From Petaurus breviceps papuanus (lineage: Eukaryota > Chordata > Mammalia > Diprotodontia > Petauridae), in assembly GCA_028583685.1 (NCBI GenBank), contig JAMXIF010001164.1:10906206-10970205 (forward strand): a DNA stretch of 64,000 bases. Reading direction: 5' to 3'. Positions 46,806 through 57,479 of this stretch are shown piece after piece (within the stretch, counting starts at the first letter, position 1; every line of letters starts with the position of its first letter). Under the pieces are notes generated by a model, which saw only the letters and a program-made list of their open reading frames with translations, made no database searches and was not told the origin of the DNA. The position numbers were made by a program, and so were the translations under genes.

Positions 46806-47335
46806 TACTTCCATTTGCCCATACTCAACCAATAGAAATCAGCTTAAATTGGCTTCTATGTGAATTGCCCCTCCATTTTAATTAAAAAAATTTGCACTTT
46901 AGTCCAACTATAGAGGTCAGTATTGTTCACCAGGAAATGCCACAGCACAATGACTTTGTAGTTTCTTTCCTTTATTAGTAATGCTATGTGAATTAAATAA
47001 GATTAATCAGATTAACTTCCCTTTACTTTGGATTGGAGAAAGGAGAAATGAGCATTTGTCCTTCACTTTTTACTCAAAATAACCATTTCTCAGATGCTTC
47101 GTGTATGAATCACTCTTGAGCTTCATGTTAGTGTTTTTGATTTCTCATTCAGATTGAATCAGTCTGAAATTTGCCTGAATTATTGGGTTTTATCAAGAAA
47201 CTTTCTCTATAGTAATTACTCACTTCATCTGTAATTCTTCCATCCTACAGTCATTGAATTCAAAAAGTGTGCTATTGTAAGGGTAGAGGTTTGAATTCCT
47301 TATTACTATAAATGCAGAAAGCTCAGGAATCAATC
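46806..47335. other. low-copy sequence, nothing recognised
   Basis: No family or credible ORF. Confidence 0.4.
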
Positions 47336-47339
47336 AACC

Positions 47340-47660
47340 AAAGGTGTAAACTAAGGCCAAACAGGTTTTTAATCAATTTGGGAGAAGGGATTGTTGTTTA
47401 TCCTCGGCCTGGATGAGAGCCAATGACATTAGGAGGGTGATTGCAAGTGAACTGCATTTAAGCGAGGCAGAGGTTTGCAAAATCATCAGCCTTACTACTC
47501 TAGAGTCATTGGGTCTAGTGGAAAGACATAGGTCAGGGCAACTGGTGATGGCCCAGGATGCAGTGGGAGACCTAGGCCTTTTTAAATGAAGGTTGTTCCT
47601 AGGTCTCAGCTTATCTGAGGCAACACCCATTCAGTAGTTAAAGGCTAGGTAAGAATTGAG
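47340..47660 (-). mobile_element. RTE-associated repeat fragment
   Basis: Its complement (CTGGGCCATCACCAGTTGCC, CTCTGCCTCGCTTAAATGCA, GTCATTGGCTCTCATCCAGG) matches, in order, the segment at about 62,400-62,640 just upstream of the RTE-clade LINE. Beyond that shared part this copy continues to an ACAACA-rich end not seen at 62.6 kb. Confidence 0.6.
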
Positions 47661-48440
47661 TCAAAAGATGGCCTAGTTTGCCTTCACAAAATAATCACTC
47701 TGGGAGGGGAAGACCCTCAGAGTTTCTGACCAGAACAGAAACAATTTGGTAGAAGAGAAGTACTTGTTAAGAGCACCTTGAAGAGTCAGATTCTTACATA
47801 CCTGATCAGCTGAAGATCAAGAGAGGAAGTGATACCAGAAGATGTGTCACATTCCACCCCCTATCCCTGCAGACTATGTCATATCAGACTCAACAAGTAG
47901 TAGATGATGCATCCAACCAAGAACTGAGAGACATTTTGAGGACAAATGAGATATGTGAAAAACAGAGTTGCAATACTCTGCAAAGGAACTCATCTCCAAA
48001 GCCCAGAAGACAGTTTCATCTAAGGGGACTTTCATGAGAACTCCATAAGGGAAAAAAAGACTTTTAATGACCAGAACCTTTTTGCCACACATGTTCTAAA
48101 CACTTGTAACTCACAATCATTGTACTCTGAGTTTAAGCCCAGTCTTCCCCTGGATGCTGTATGAATTTTGTGGACATAGTGTACTCTACCCTTTTATAGG
48201 GACATTTTATACCATTTTAGGAAATATTCTTTTCTAAAAGTTAGTTAACTCTAACTGATAGTCGATGGGCAGGACATTCGAAGGGACTTGTGAAAAAACC
48301 TCAGTTCTCCTCAGTCTCTGAAAGAGTAGTAGTAATCAGCCTCTGGGGACCCAGAGCACCATCTCAAATGGGAGTCAGGGAAATAGCCCTGGAGGGTGTA
48401 ACACATTATTAACAACAACAATAAGTATATGTAAGTGCAT
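47661..48440. other. low-copy sequence, nothing recognised
   Basis: No family or credible ORF. Confidence 0.4.
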
Positions 48441-48445
48441 GAATG

Positions 48446-48519
<74 letters not shown>

Positions 48520-48520
48520 T
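48446..48520. repeat. (CT)n-(TA)n compound microsatellite
   Basis: About 13 CT units passing directly into about 24 TA units with one CATA interruption. Confidence 0.95.
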
Positions 48521-49996
48521 GAACATATACAGGCACCTATATCTGGATACATATGTATATTGGTGTATATGTGTATTCACACATATATATTAACAAATAT
48601 AGATATACATACCCACACATAAATACAAATGAAAGGATGACAACTATGGGAGGGAAAGAAAGTTATTAAATCTGCCACAAGGTATAATTGAGATGTAATT
48701 GATTTGATAATAATATACATTACAAATTTCTTCCAAATATTAACAAGCGTTGGTTATTATTTTCCTTCCAAATATTCCAAAACAGGAGTATTTATTTGTT
48801 TTCTTATTTTTTTTCTTTAGGTTAAATAAATAGTATACAATGCAGTCACCATTTAAACTTGGTTTCAGGAATGTGTGGTGTTGACTTTTTTGCTTGCCAA
48901 GTATTATAGCAAGTAAACAGCAGTGTTTTATTAGAAAGGCTTAAAGCTGAGGAAAGAAGGATCACACACACATAAAGGAAATCAATGAGCCATAGGTAGT
49001 CATAACTGTGCTACCGAAATAAATAAAAATGAGAAGCACTTTATATTCCCTTGCCCTTCCCCCCGTGGTGGAATTTAGATCACCATGCAGTTGATAACTT
49101 TGAACATCTTTAAAGGGTAGAAACGATACACATATTAATTTTTTTCCTCTGGCCATTTATTACTAAGCACCCCTGGGAAAATAAATCACTAAGAGGGAAT
49201 CAACTTTGGAATGGTGGAAGTCAACATCATTATGAATGAATGAATATGTTATCATTTAGCATATCACACTTTCATTTAGTGTGTCTAGAGCCCTTGTTAT
49301 ATTTCAATGTTGTCTTTACTTCAGTACAACACTGAGGAGGATCATTATTTCCTTTTTTTCCCTTTAACCAACTGGGAAATTAAGGCACAGATGTGCCCAA
49401 GGTCACAAGATGAATCTGTGTGATTTACTAATGTGAAATCCCAGAACCAATAACTCTTGGATCAAAATAAAAAGAAAAAATATGAGTTCCTTCATAGCCT
49501 ACTAATCTATCCAGTATATCATGGATATGCTCGGTATCTTCCTTAATAGACACTCAGATCTTTGATTTCATTATAGAAGTTTAGAGTGAAATTAACTTTA
49601 GAGACTATGTAATATAACCCCTTGATTTTACAAAGGAGAAAACTAGTCAGAAAGAGAAGTGATTTTTGTAATTTCATGAAGCAAATATAACACTATGCTA
49701 TAGCTAAAACTAAAACTGAGATTGTTCAATTGACTTCTAATGGCATTCTAATGATTTTTCCATTACCTCACACTGATTTTTAGGAGCCCATTGACTTCCG
49801 GGTAATATTGTTTTTGGGCAGTTACCAGTCTTACCAGCTCAGCTGCTCCCTTCTGGGTTCTAGTAATCACATTTTGTTTTGTTTTATCCTTTCTCTTTCC
49901 TCTTAGACTTTTCCAGCAAGTTGTTTCCTTAGTTACATCTCTGTGAATTAGTTCATAGTAGACCTTTTTTTGCCTTTTTTTCTAAAAAATTCTCTT
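48521..49996. other. low-copy sequence with two very old CORE/MIR pieces
   Basis: Faint MIR-like cores at about 49,360-49,480 (TGGGAAATTAAGGCACAGAT, GCCCAAGGTCACAAGATGAA) and 49,580-49,700 (TTGATTTTACAAAGGAGAAA). The remainder is unassigned. Confidence 0.4.
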
Positions 49997-50012
49997 AGTG
50001 ATTGACAATTCT

Positions 50013-50167
50013 TTTTTTTCTTAAAGCAATTGGGTTTAAATAACTTGCTCAACATTACACAGTCAGGTGTTTCTGGGTGGGTGCTAAGTGTCTGAGCCCG
50101 GATTTGATCCCAGGTCATCCTGACTCTGGGGCTGGTGCTCTTATTCGCTGTGCGACCTGGCCACCCC
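50013..50167 (-). mobile_element. tRNA-derived SINE, second subfamily, single unit
   Basis: The same subfamily as the dimer at 32.3 kb: middle GGTGTTTCTGGGTGGGTGCT on plus and head complement TGTGCGACCTGGCCACCCC. A perfect 16-bp TSD AGTGATTGACAATTCT (49,997-50,012 and 50,168-50,183) suggests a fairly recent insertion. Confidence 0.92.
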
Positions 50168-50183
50168 AGTGATTGACAATTCT

Positions 50184-51251
50184 ACAAAATTTCTTCATTA
50201 GTCCAACTGCACCAACCGAAGTTTTTATCTCCTTTACAGTATATACAAATAGAGCCTCTCTTCAGGAATTTACCATGCAATATTTAAAAAAGATATTACA
50301 ACTTGAATTGTTCCTGCCTTGCACAGTAGTTTCCTCAAGCAAGGTTTTAGAAATGTGTGGTTATGCCAGATAAGATTATCCTATGTTTAAGGTACACATT
50401 ATGTTTGTATGCATTCAGTACCATAGTTCATAAGCCCCCATCAATGTATTTATATTTTTGATCTTTCTAGTCAAAAAGAGCACACAATTAAAAGACAAAG
50501 CATTTAATGAATTAACAGTAATAAGTAGTAATAAAGCATTTTTTCCTCATAAACCATGGGTATTCCTTCCTACAAAAAAAAGTCAGGGAAAAGAATTGGA
50601 ACTTATTAGGAGCACACACACAGAGCAGTACACATAGGGAACATGTGTGGACAAAGCTAATACATGGAGAGCATTAAAGGTATTCTGGTGATACCAATGT
50701 TCACAGTGGACTTGCCCCTTGCTGGGCACTAAGCCTTGATGGTATTCTACTATTTCTGTGGTCATTGCTGGTCACTACCAACAGTGGCTTTACTGTATAT
50801 AAGGTTGTATTATCTGTTTGTTCTTCCAACTTCTGGCTTCATTTGAAATCATTACCTAAAGTGCTAACTCTTCCTTATGGAAGTAGGAAAGGCCTGTCTA
50901 ATTTCTCTTAAAAGAGAGCCTTTATGCCATGCTCTTTTTAGACATGCAGAGCCCACTAATACCCAGTACAAGATTAGGATAAAGGGGCCTGCTGCATTTT
51001 ATTCCCTGTGATCCATCTCTGTGCTTTCCGAACTGTCACTGATTCCAGGCTTTAAATAGTTGGTAAAATTGTATTGTTCAGCTTTATTATCTACTTATGA
51101 TTTCTATAAATTATAGCATATAAATTCCTTTTTTTTTCCATGGATACTCAGATCCATATTTAGTTTTATAAAATACTCCTTTGTTTTTATTTTATTTCAG
51201 TTACTGATTTTTCACCTACAAGGGCATTAATATATTTCAATTTAGTTTTGT
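50184..51251. other. about 1.1 kb of low-copy sequence
   Basis: No family recognised. Short frames only. Confidence 0.4.
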
Positions 51252-52178
51252 AGTATGAAGAATTTTTTTTCCATTTTTCAAATGCTCTATTAACTTCGGA
51301 TTTACATCATTCATTTCCACCAGATTTTGAGGTACAAATTTTCTCCCCGTTTTTCCCCTATCCACCACCCCAAAATAGCAGTCCCACAGGATATTCCCTC
51401 CTCCAATCTGCTCTCTCCCATATTTTCTCTCATACCCTGCTCAACTTTTCCAGTAGGGCATGGTGGATCTCTATGCCCCAGTGCCTGTATATCTTATTTT
51501 CCAATTACATGTAAAATAGTATTAATAACAGTAAATATATATTTAAACATTTGATTTTAAAACTTTGAATTCCAGATTCATTCCCTTCCTCCCTTGTCAT
51601 CCACCATTACTGGGAAGATAAGCAATTCAGTATAGGTTGTACATGTGTAGCTAATGCAAAACAATAACATAGTAGATATACTGTAAAAGACTGACTACAT
51701 TTCCCTCCCTCCTATCCCACCTCCCACTTGTTCTGTTCTCTACTTTGATCCTGTCCCTTTTCAAAAGTGGATGCTTTCAACTTCCCTCCCTTCCAGCCTG
51801 CCCTCTCTTCCATCATCCCCCCTCTGATCCCTTTCCCCTCTACTCTCCTGTCGGGTGAGATACCCTATTTAGTGTGTAATTCATTCCCTTCCCAAGCCAA
51901 ATTCAATGAGAATAGGGTTGACCCATTCCCTTTTGCCTTCCTATTCTTCCCCTCCATTGTAACCATTTTCCTTTGCCTCTTCTTTATGAGATAGTTTACC
52001 CCATTCTGTCTCTCCCCATCTCCTCTCATTATATTCCTCTCTCACCTCTTAATTTCACCTTTTAAGTATAATCCCTTCCTGTTAAATTGGTCCTGTGCCC
52101 TCTATCTATGTATACCTGTAAACATATATACACACATTCACATATGTATTCATATGCCCATATACCCTCATTTATAGA

Positions 52179-52179
52179 C

Positions 52180-52222
<43 letters not shown>

Positions 52223-52226
52223 TATT
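52179..52226. repeat. (TA)n microsatellite in the 3' UTR of HAL1 copy C
   Basis: About 23 TA units with one GTA interruption, preceded by CATATA-type units from about 52,115. Confidence 0.95.
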
Positions 52227-52354
52227 TCTATTCCCTTCAACTATTTTCATGCTGACAAAAGTTTCATCAGTTTCAATTATTATATTTCCATGTAGGAATG
52301 TTAATAGTTCAACTTTAATAAGTTCCTTATAATTTCTTTTCCCTGTTTGCCTTC

Positions 52355-53405
52355 TCGTGCTTCTTGTATCTAAATGTGAAATTTTCTATTCAACTGTTTT
52401 TCTTCATCAAGAATGCTTGAAAGTCCTCTATTCCACTGAATGACCATATTTTCCCCTGAAACATGATACTTGGTTTTGCTAGGTAGGTGATTCTTGGTTT
52501 TAATCCCAGCTCCTTTAACCTCGGAATATCATATTCCAAGCCCTTCTATCCCTCAGTGTAGAAGCTGCCAGATTCTGGGTTATCCTGATTGTGTTTCCAC
52601 AATATTCAAATTGTTTCTTCCTGGCTGCTTGTAATATTCTTTCCTTAATCTGGGAGTTCTGGACCCTGGCTATAATATTCCTAGGAGTTTTCTTTTTGGG
52701 ATCTTTTTCAGGAGGTGATCAGTGGATTCTTTCAAACTCCATTTTGCCCTCTTTTTCTAAAACATCGGGGCAGTTTTCTTTGAGAACTTCCTGGAGGATG
52801 ATTTCTAGGTTCTTACTTTGATCGTGGCTTTCAGGTAGTCCAATAATTTTTAAATTATCTTTCCTGGATCTATTTTCCAGGTCAGTGGTTTTTCCCATGA
52901 GATATTTCACATTGCCTTCTATTCTTTCATTTGTTTGGATCTGTTTAACAACATCTTGATTTCTCATAAAGTCATTAGCTTCCATTTGCTCCAGTCTAAT
53001 TCTGAAGCAATGATTCTCCTCATTGAGCTTTCGAGATTCTTTATCCATCTGGCAAATTTGGCTTTTTAAGGCTTTCTTCTCCTCATTGCCTTTTTGAGCC
53101 TCTTTTGCCATTTGAGTTAGTCTATTTTTTAAGGCGTGATTTTCCTCAGTCAGGCTGTTGACTATCATTTCAAATTTTTCTTGCATTGTTCTCATTTCTC
53201 TTCCCAATTTTTCCTCCACTTCTCTTATCTGCTTCTTAAGGTCCTCTATGGCCTGTAACCTGCTTGTATTTTCCTTTGTAGCTTTTGGTGCAGGAGTTCT
53301 GACTTCACTGTCTTCCTTCTGTTCCATGCTTTGTTCCTTTTTGTCCCCCAAATAGGAGTCTAATGTTGGAATCTTCTGTCTGCTTTGTTTCCTTTGCCTG
53401 GTCAT
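52355..53405 (-). pseudogene. ORF1 of HAL1 copy C, nearly intact
   Basis: Open for 228 codons from 53,405 (MTRQRKQSRQKIPTLDSYLG) to a stop at 52,719. Residues 1-45 are basic and disordered. About 50-135 form a coiled coil (EDLKKQIREVEEKLGREMRT, LTQMAKEAQKGNEEKKALKS). About 150-225 are the RRM-like domain (EGNVKYLMGKTTDLENRSRK, DNLKIIGLPESHDQSKNLEI). The stop is a CGA-to-TGA type change at the Arg after KMEFERIH. The C-terminal domain follows in the same frame and then shifts once. Usual length is about 340-355 residues. Confidence 0.88.
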
Positions 53406-54139
53406 GTCGCCCCTCAGTCACTTGACCCCTGGGCTTTTTGCCACAGTAGGATTCTGCCACCAGACGGGGGAGCTTTCCTCCCAAATGCTGGGGTTTTCTC
53501 AGTTGCTGGAGGTATTAGATGGGTGCCCTCTCTGAGGCTTCCACACGCTCTGGCAAGCTGGTCACGCACATCAGGACCTCCATCCTAGACTGCAATCCAG
53601 ATCCAAGAAGTTTAAAGCAGGAGTGATTACCCCTCAGACTCGTTCTTGGTTCCCCTACACTCTACAGGCCAGGAGCTGAAGCTGCAATGTGGCGCTGGCT
53701 GTCTGTGCTGGGGTGTCAGCGGCTTCTTGCCCCGGGGGCAAAAGCCAATGCACTCCCACTTACTGGGTCCCAAAGTCCAGCCTGCACTGACCTCTCACTT
53801 TGTCCTTTGCATGTATGTGTTGATAATTCTGGAAATGGCCACAGCTGCTGCTGATTTGGCGTTCCTCCAGCCAGCAGCTGGTCAGGCCTGCCCTGGGGCT
53901 AAAACCTCCCATTCGGGCCTGGGTTCAGCTCCCAGACCACTGTGCTGGCGAATTCCTGCTGGCCTGCCGGGCTGTCCTCAACAGGAGGTTAGCTTCTCTG
54001 TGTCATTTTTTGGGTTTTGTAGCTCAAAAGTTTGTTCAGAGTCCCCTTTTTACATTGATTGGGGAAGGTGGAAGCTGAAGCTGCTCAGAGGTCCTGCTTC
54101 TACTCCACCATCTTGACTCTGCAAGTATGAAGAATTTTT

Positions 54140-55140
54140 AAATAACTAAAAGATATAATGAAAACATTCCTTGGCTCCAGGAAGTTGTTCACTTTGGTAA
54201 TTTCAATGTATATTCAAGCTTGTCAATATGGTGACTTCTTCTACCATACAGCTCATAACCTGTTATCCCTTCTTAGCTGGCCATGATCTTATTCATGTCC
54301 TCCCATTAAATCCCCAAAAATGATCTCAGCACTGCAGTCCTTCTACTTTGACTTAGTATTTCATGGACCTGCTCTGGAGCAGGAGGAATTTGTGTTCTTA
54401 TAGAAATATTTTTAAGCACTCACAGATCGTCAATGGTAATACATTATATTCTTATATCAACAACACATCTTCCCACTGGCTTTTTGGTCACAAGCAACTT
54501 TGATTCTTCTGAAATAATGCAATTCAATATTTGCAGGTATCATTATTATGTGCAGTTGTATGTTTGGGCCCTTGAATGGGTCTTTCACCACATACATTCT
54601 AGAAAAAGTACTTCAGATGGTCAATTTGCTGGACCCAGAACGGAACAGGAGGAGGAAATAAGATTTTATAAGACTTTTGAAGATCCAAGCTACTCTTGCT
54701 GAAAAAGCCTGCCTTTCCACCAGTAATATTCTCTGTGATGCTAAATGGTCATGGATCATGTAGCACTATGGAATCCCCTTAGAAGTTTAACAATGCTTAT
54801 TTACTCATATATTTCAGCTCGATACTTAAGAACTGTTCAGCCTTGCCCAAGGTGTGTACAATAATGTTTTTGCCATAAGGAACTATGCTGCCTGATAATG
54901 ACAATTGGTAATTTTCTTATTAAATGCCTCAAAATGCCTTTATTTAAAAATTGAATAATCCAACTCTATATCATAATGGAATTTCATTATTTCAAAAGAA
55001 TCAAAGTAGTTAGTGACCCAAAAGTCAGTGGAAAGATTCATTGTAGATACAAGAAGACTGCATTGTATTAAAATTGGTGATGTGTGATCACTAAAAATAT
55101 TTCTATCAAAAAATTACACTTCCATTCATTTCAGGCAAAA
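54140..55140. other. about 1 kb of low-copy sequence
   Basis: An 89-codon frame at 54,433-54,702 ends FYKTFEDPSYSC and has no recognised domain or flanking splice signal that I can support. Confidence 0.35.
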
Positions 55141-55144
55141 GAAA

Positions 55145-55330
55145 CATAGAATGATATAGAGGTAAGAACACTAATCTCACACTCCAAAGATATAGATTTA
55201 ATTGCCAAGTCTTTACTGTCTTTTAATCTTTATTAAGTCAAAAGTTCTGGGTCTCAGTTTTTTTTCCCATACTTACAATGATGATAATTATGCTTCTTCT
55301 ACACCAAATCATGGGGATTTTGTAAATTGA
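55145..55330 (+). mobile_element. MIR-type CORE-SINE, old
   Basis: GATATAGATTTAATTGCCAA, GTCTCAGTTTTTTTTCCCAT and ACTTACAATGATGATAATTA in MIR order, strongly decayed. Confidence 0.45.
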
Positions 55331-55337
55331 ACATTTT

Positions 55338-55440
55338 ATGGGGTCAGCAGGGCACAGTAAATAGAGATCTAGCTTTGGAGCCAGCAAGACCTGTGTCTAA
55401 ATAAGTCTCTTAGACTATAAATTGCAAGGAAGGTACAACC
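55338..55440 (+). mobile_element. tRNA-SINE head fragment
   Basis: GGGTCAGCAGGGCACAGTAA followed by ATAGAGATCTAGCTTTGGAG and CCAGCAAGACCTGTG is a decayed SINE head, 3' truncated. Confidence 0.5.
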
Positions 55441-55515
55441 TTCATTTGTAGAGTTTCCCAACTTGGGAATTCCCAATACAGTGAAATCGTAGGTCTAATC
55501 CTTATCCTTCTTGAC

Positions 55516-55713
55516 CAGGGGTTAGCAAACTATGGCCTTCAGGCCAAATCTAGTCTGCTGGCTATTTTTATGTGGCCCTCAATCTAAGTATGGTTTTTAC
55601 ATTTTAAAATAAATTTAGTGTTTAAAAATGTAAAAATTATTTTTAGTTGATAGATTTTGCAAAAATAAATTGCTGATGGACTTAGTCTGAAGGCCATAGT
55701 TTGCTAACCCCTA
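55516..55713. mobile_element. hAT-type MITE with 27-bp terminal inverted repeats
   Basis: Left terminus 55,516-55,542 starts CAGGGGTTAGCAAACTATGG. The right terminus 55,687-55,713 is its reverse complement with 26 of 27 bases matching. The body is 198 bp, A/T-rich and non-coding. CAGGGGTT.GCAAAC termini are known from mammalian hAT (Charlie-group) MITEs. The expected 8-bp target duplication is not clearly preserved (TTCTTGAC against CTTTAGAT). Confidence 0.85.
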
Positions 55714-56105
55714 CTTTAGATGCTTAATAAGAAGGCATACTACGCCAGGGTGATATATAGGACGTTTACTTATTTGCATCTAATTTTTATTGATATCTTT
55801 GAGTTTTCTATGAAATTTGTTCCTGAGTAGTGCTTAGCATGATCCCTCAGTACTGGAATGATGAGAGTAGGTGCTTAATAAGTGCTTGTTAATTGAATGC
55901 ATCTCTCCTCTCTTTCTCTGCTGGCAAATCATATTTCAAAACAAAATTTACAGAAGAGAAAACAAGAAGTTCAGTAAAATCAAGAAACATATTGAGTCTA
56001 ATGGTATATGGACATACTTCATCTCTCACCTTTCAAATGGAAGAAAGGAATTGCAATTTCTCAAATCTCTTTTGAGACCAAGGTTAATCATTTTAATTGC
56101 ATAGC
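55714..56105. other. low-copy sequence, short L2-like tail near 55.87 kb
   Basis: GTAGGTGCTTAATAAGTGCT at about 55,868 resembles an L2/MIR terminus. The rest is unassigned. Confidence 0.4.
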
Positions 56106-56109
56106 ATAG

Positions 56110-56585
56110 TATTTTCATTTTATATATTGTTTCCTCATTCTTTTTCTTTCACTCTGCATTAGTTTACATAAGTTTTTCCACTTTCTCTGATTTTTTCATA
56201 TTTGATATTTCTTTTTTGCTTTTTTTTTTGGAAGGGGGAAAGTAGGGCAATTGGGGTTAAGTGACTTGCCTGAGGTCACACAGCTAGTAAGTATTAACTA
56301 TCTAAGGTCGGATTTGAATTCAGGTCCTCCTGACTCCAGGGCCAGTGTTCTATTCACTGTGCCACCTATCTGCCCCATATTTGATATTTCTTATGGCATA
56401 TCAATATTACTGTCATGTAGCATGATTCATTTATCCCCAAACAAAGGGCATCTAATTTGTTTTTAATTCTTTGCTACTATGAAAGAACTGCTGTGAATAT
56501 TTTGACTATTTATGATCATATTGGAGAACATGTTGAGCAATGAGATCTCTCCATATAAACCAATCTTGATATGTTCCAACATTTG
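56110..56585 (-). mobile_element. older L1 LINE fragment, split by a SINE
   Basis: Plus strand ATTTATCCCCAAACAAAGGG, TTTTAATTCTTTGCTACTAT and AAAGAACTGCTGTGAATATT are the complement of an L1 ORF2/3' block; the sense form lies at about 43,590-43,680. Confidence 0.6.
56214..56375 (-). mobile_element. tRNA-derived SINE (Mar1/WSINE1-like)
   Basis: A perfect 17-bp TSD CATATTTGATATTTCTT (56,197-56,213 and 56,376-56,392). Body CAGCTAGTAAGTATTAACTA; head complement TGTGCCACCTATCTGCCC. It retains the CTAGTAAGT form of the middle. Confidence 0.93.
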
Positions 56586-56589
56586 TGAG

Positions 56590-56685
56590 CTCCTTTACGG
56601 CACACACTGTATCCCCAGAACTTAGAAGAGTGTCTGGCATATAGTAGATGCATGGTAAATATTGATTGAGTAAACCCAAAATGAT
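56590..56685 (+). mobile_element. L2 LINE 3' terminus
   Basis: ACACTGTATCCCCAGAACTT followed by GTGTCTGGCATATAGTAGAT and ATTGATTGAG. Confidence 0.6.
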
Positions 56686-56784
56686 TTCTAGAATGGTTAG
56701 ATCAATTCATAACCCTAACTGATAGGAGTTGACTAGTTTGGTAGTTAATTAGCAGTTAATAAGTTTACTAATTTACTTAACTAC

Positions 56785-57045
56785 TAGTTGTTGTTGTTAA
56801 GTCATTTATCAGTCATGTCTGACTCTCTGCAGCCCCATTTGGGATTTTCTTGGCAAAGATACTGGAATGGTTTGCTGTTTCCTTTTCCAGCTCAGTTTAT
56901 AGATGAGGAGACTGAGGCAAACAGGGTTAAGTGACTTGTCCAGGGTTAAGCTAGTACATGTGTGAAGCCAGATTGAATTCATGAAGTTACTTCTTCCTGA
57001 CTTCAAGCTTGGCACTATAGCCACTGTATCACCTAGCTGCCTCTG
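56785..57045 (-). mobile_element. Mar1-like SINE with RTE-type tail
   Basis: Plus strand: RTE-type end AGTCATGTCTGACTCTCTGC, then TTTTCTTGGCAAAGATACTG, GATGAGGAGACTGAGGCAAA and head complement ATCACCTAGCTGCCTC. Nearly full length, more complete than the copy at 9.5 kb. Confidence 0.85.
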
Positions 57046-57169
57046 CCTACCAGTTGGTAATTAATTCATTTGCCTGCCTTCACACAAGCTTGCCTTCAAT
57101 ATTAACTATTTAAATTTTTTGTCGTCTTTGATCATTTGCTAGTGTGATGCAAAACCTCAGAGTTGTTTT

Positions 57170-57375
57170 AATTTGCCTTCCTTACTATGAGAAGCAGCAT
57201 GGGGTAATGGACATACAACTTAATGGACTTGCAACTTATGCTGCCTCTGATAAATAATGGCTGTGACCTATTTAACCTTAGTGTTAAAGGTAACTCTCTT
57301 AAGTTACAAAGAAGGTTATGAGCAGCATAGGTAGAGGAAGTTTCCTCACCTTTGAGATATCTATATATCAATAAA
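57170..57375 (+). mobile_element. MIR-type CORE-SINE
   Basis: GAGAAGCAGCATGGGGTAAT, CTGTGACCTATTTAACCTTA and TTTCCTCACCTTTGAGATAT in MIR order, with a segment inserted between the body and core. Confidence 0.5.
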
Positions 57376-57479
57376 TTCATAGGTATTGCCCCTATTCCTT
57401 TTCTTCTGTTATTATTGGTGTGGAACAATGTTTCCTATGGTTGGTAATTGTTTGCAATTCTTTTGATAGGTGTTTCTTC

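Larger units (their letters stand above)
51268..54123 (-). mobile_element. HAL1-like (ORF1-only) LINE, copy C, full length and best preserved
   Basis: A perfect 16-bp TSD AGTATGAAGAATTTTT (51,252-51,267 and 54,124-54,139) bounds a 2.86-kb element. On minus it begins GTCAAGATGGTGGAGTAG and has 5' UTR, ORF1 and a TA-bearing 3' UTR with an A-rich end. The whole element lies between intact duplications with no endonuclease or reverse transcriptase, which shows that the family is ORF1-only by design rather than by truncation. Same subfamily as copy A. Confidence 0.9.
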
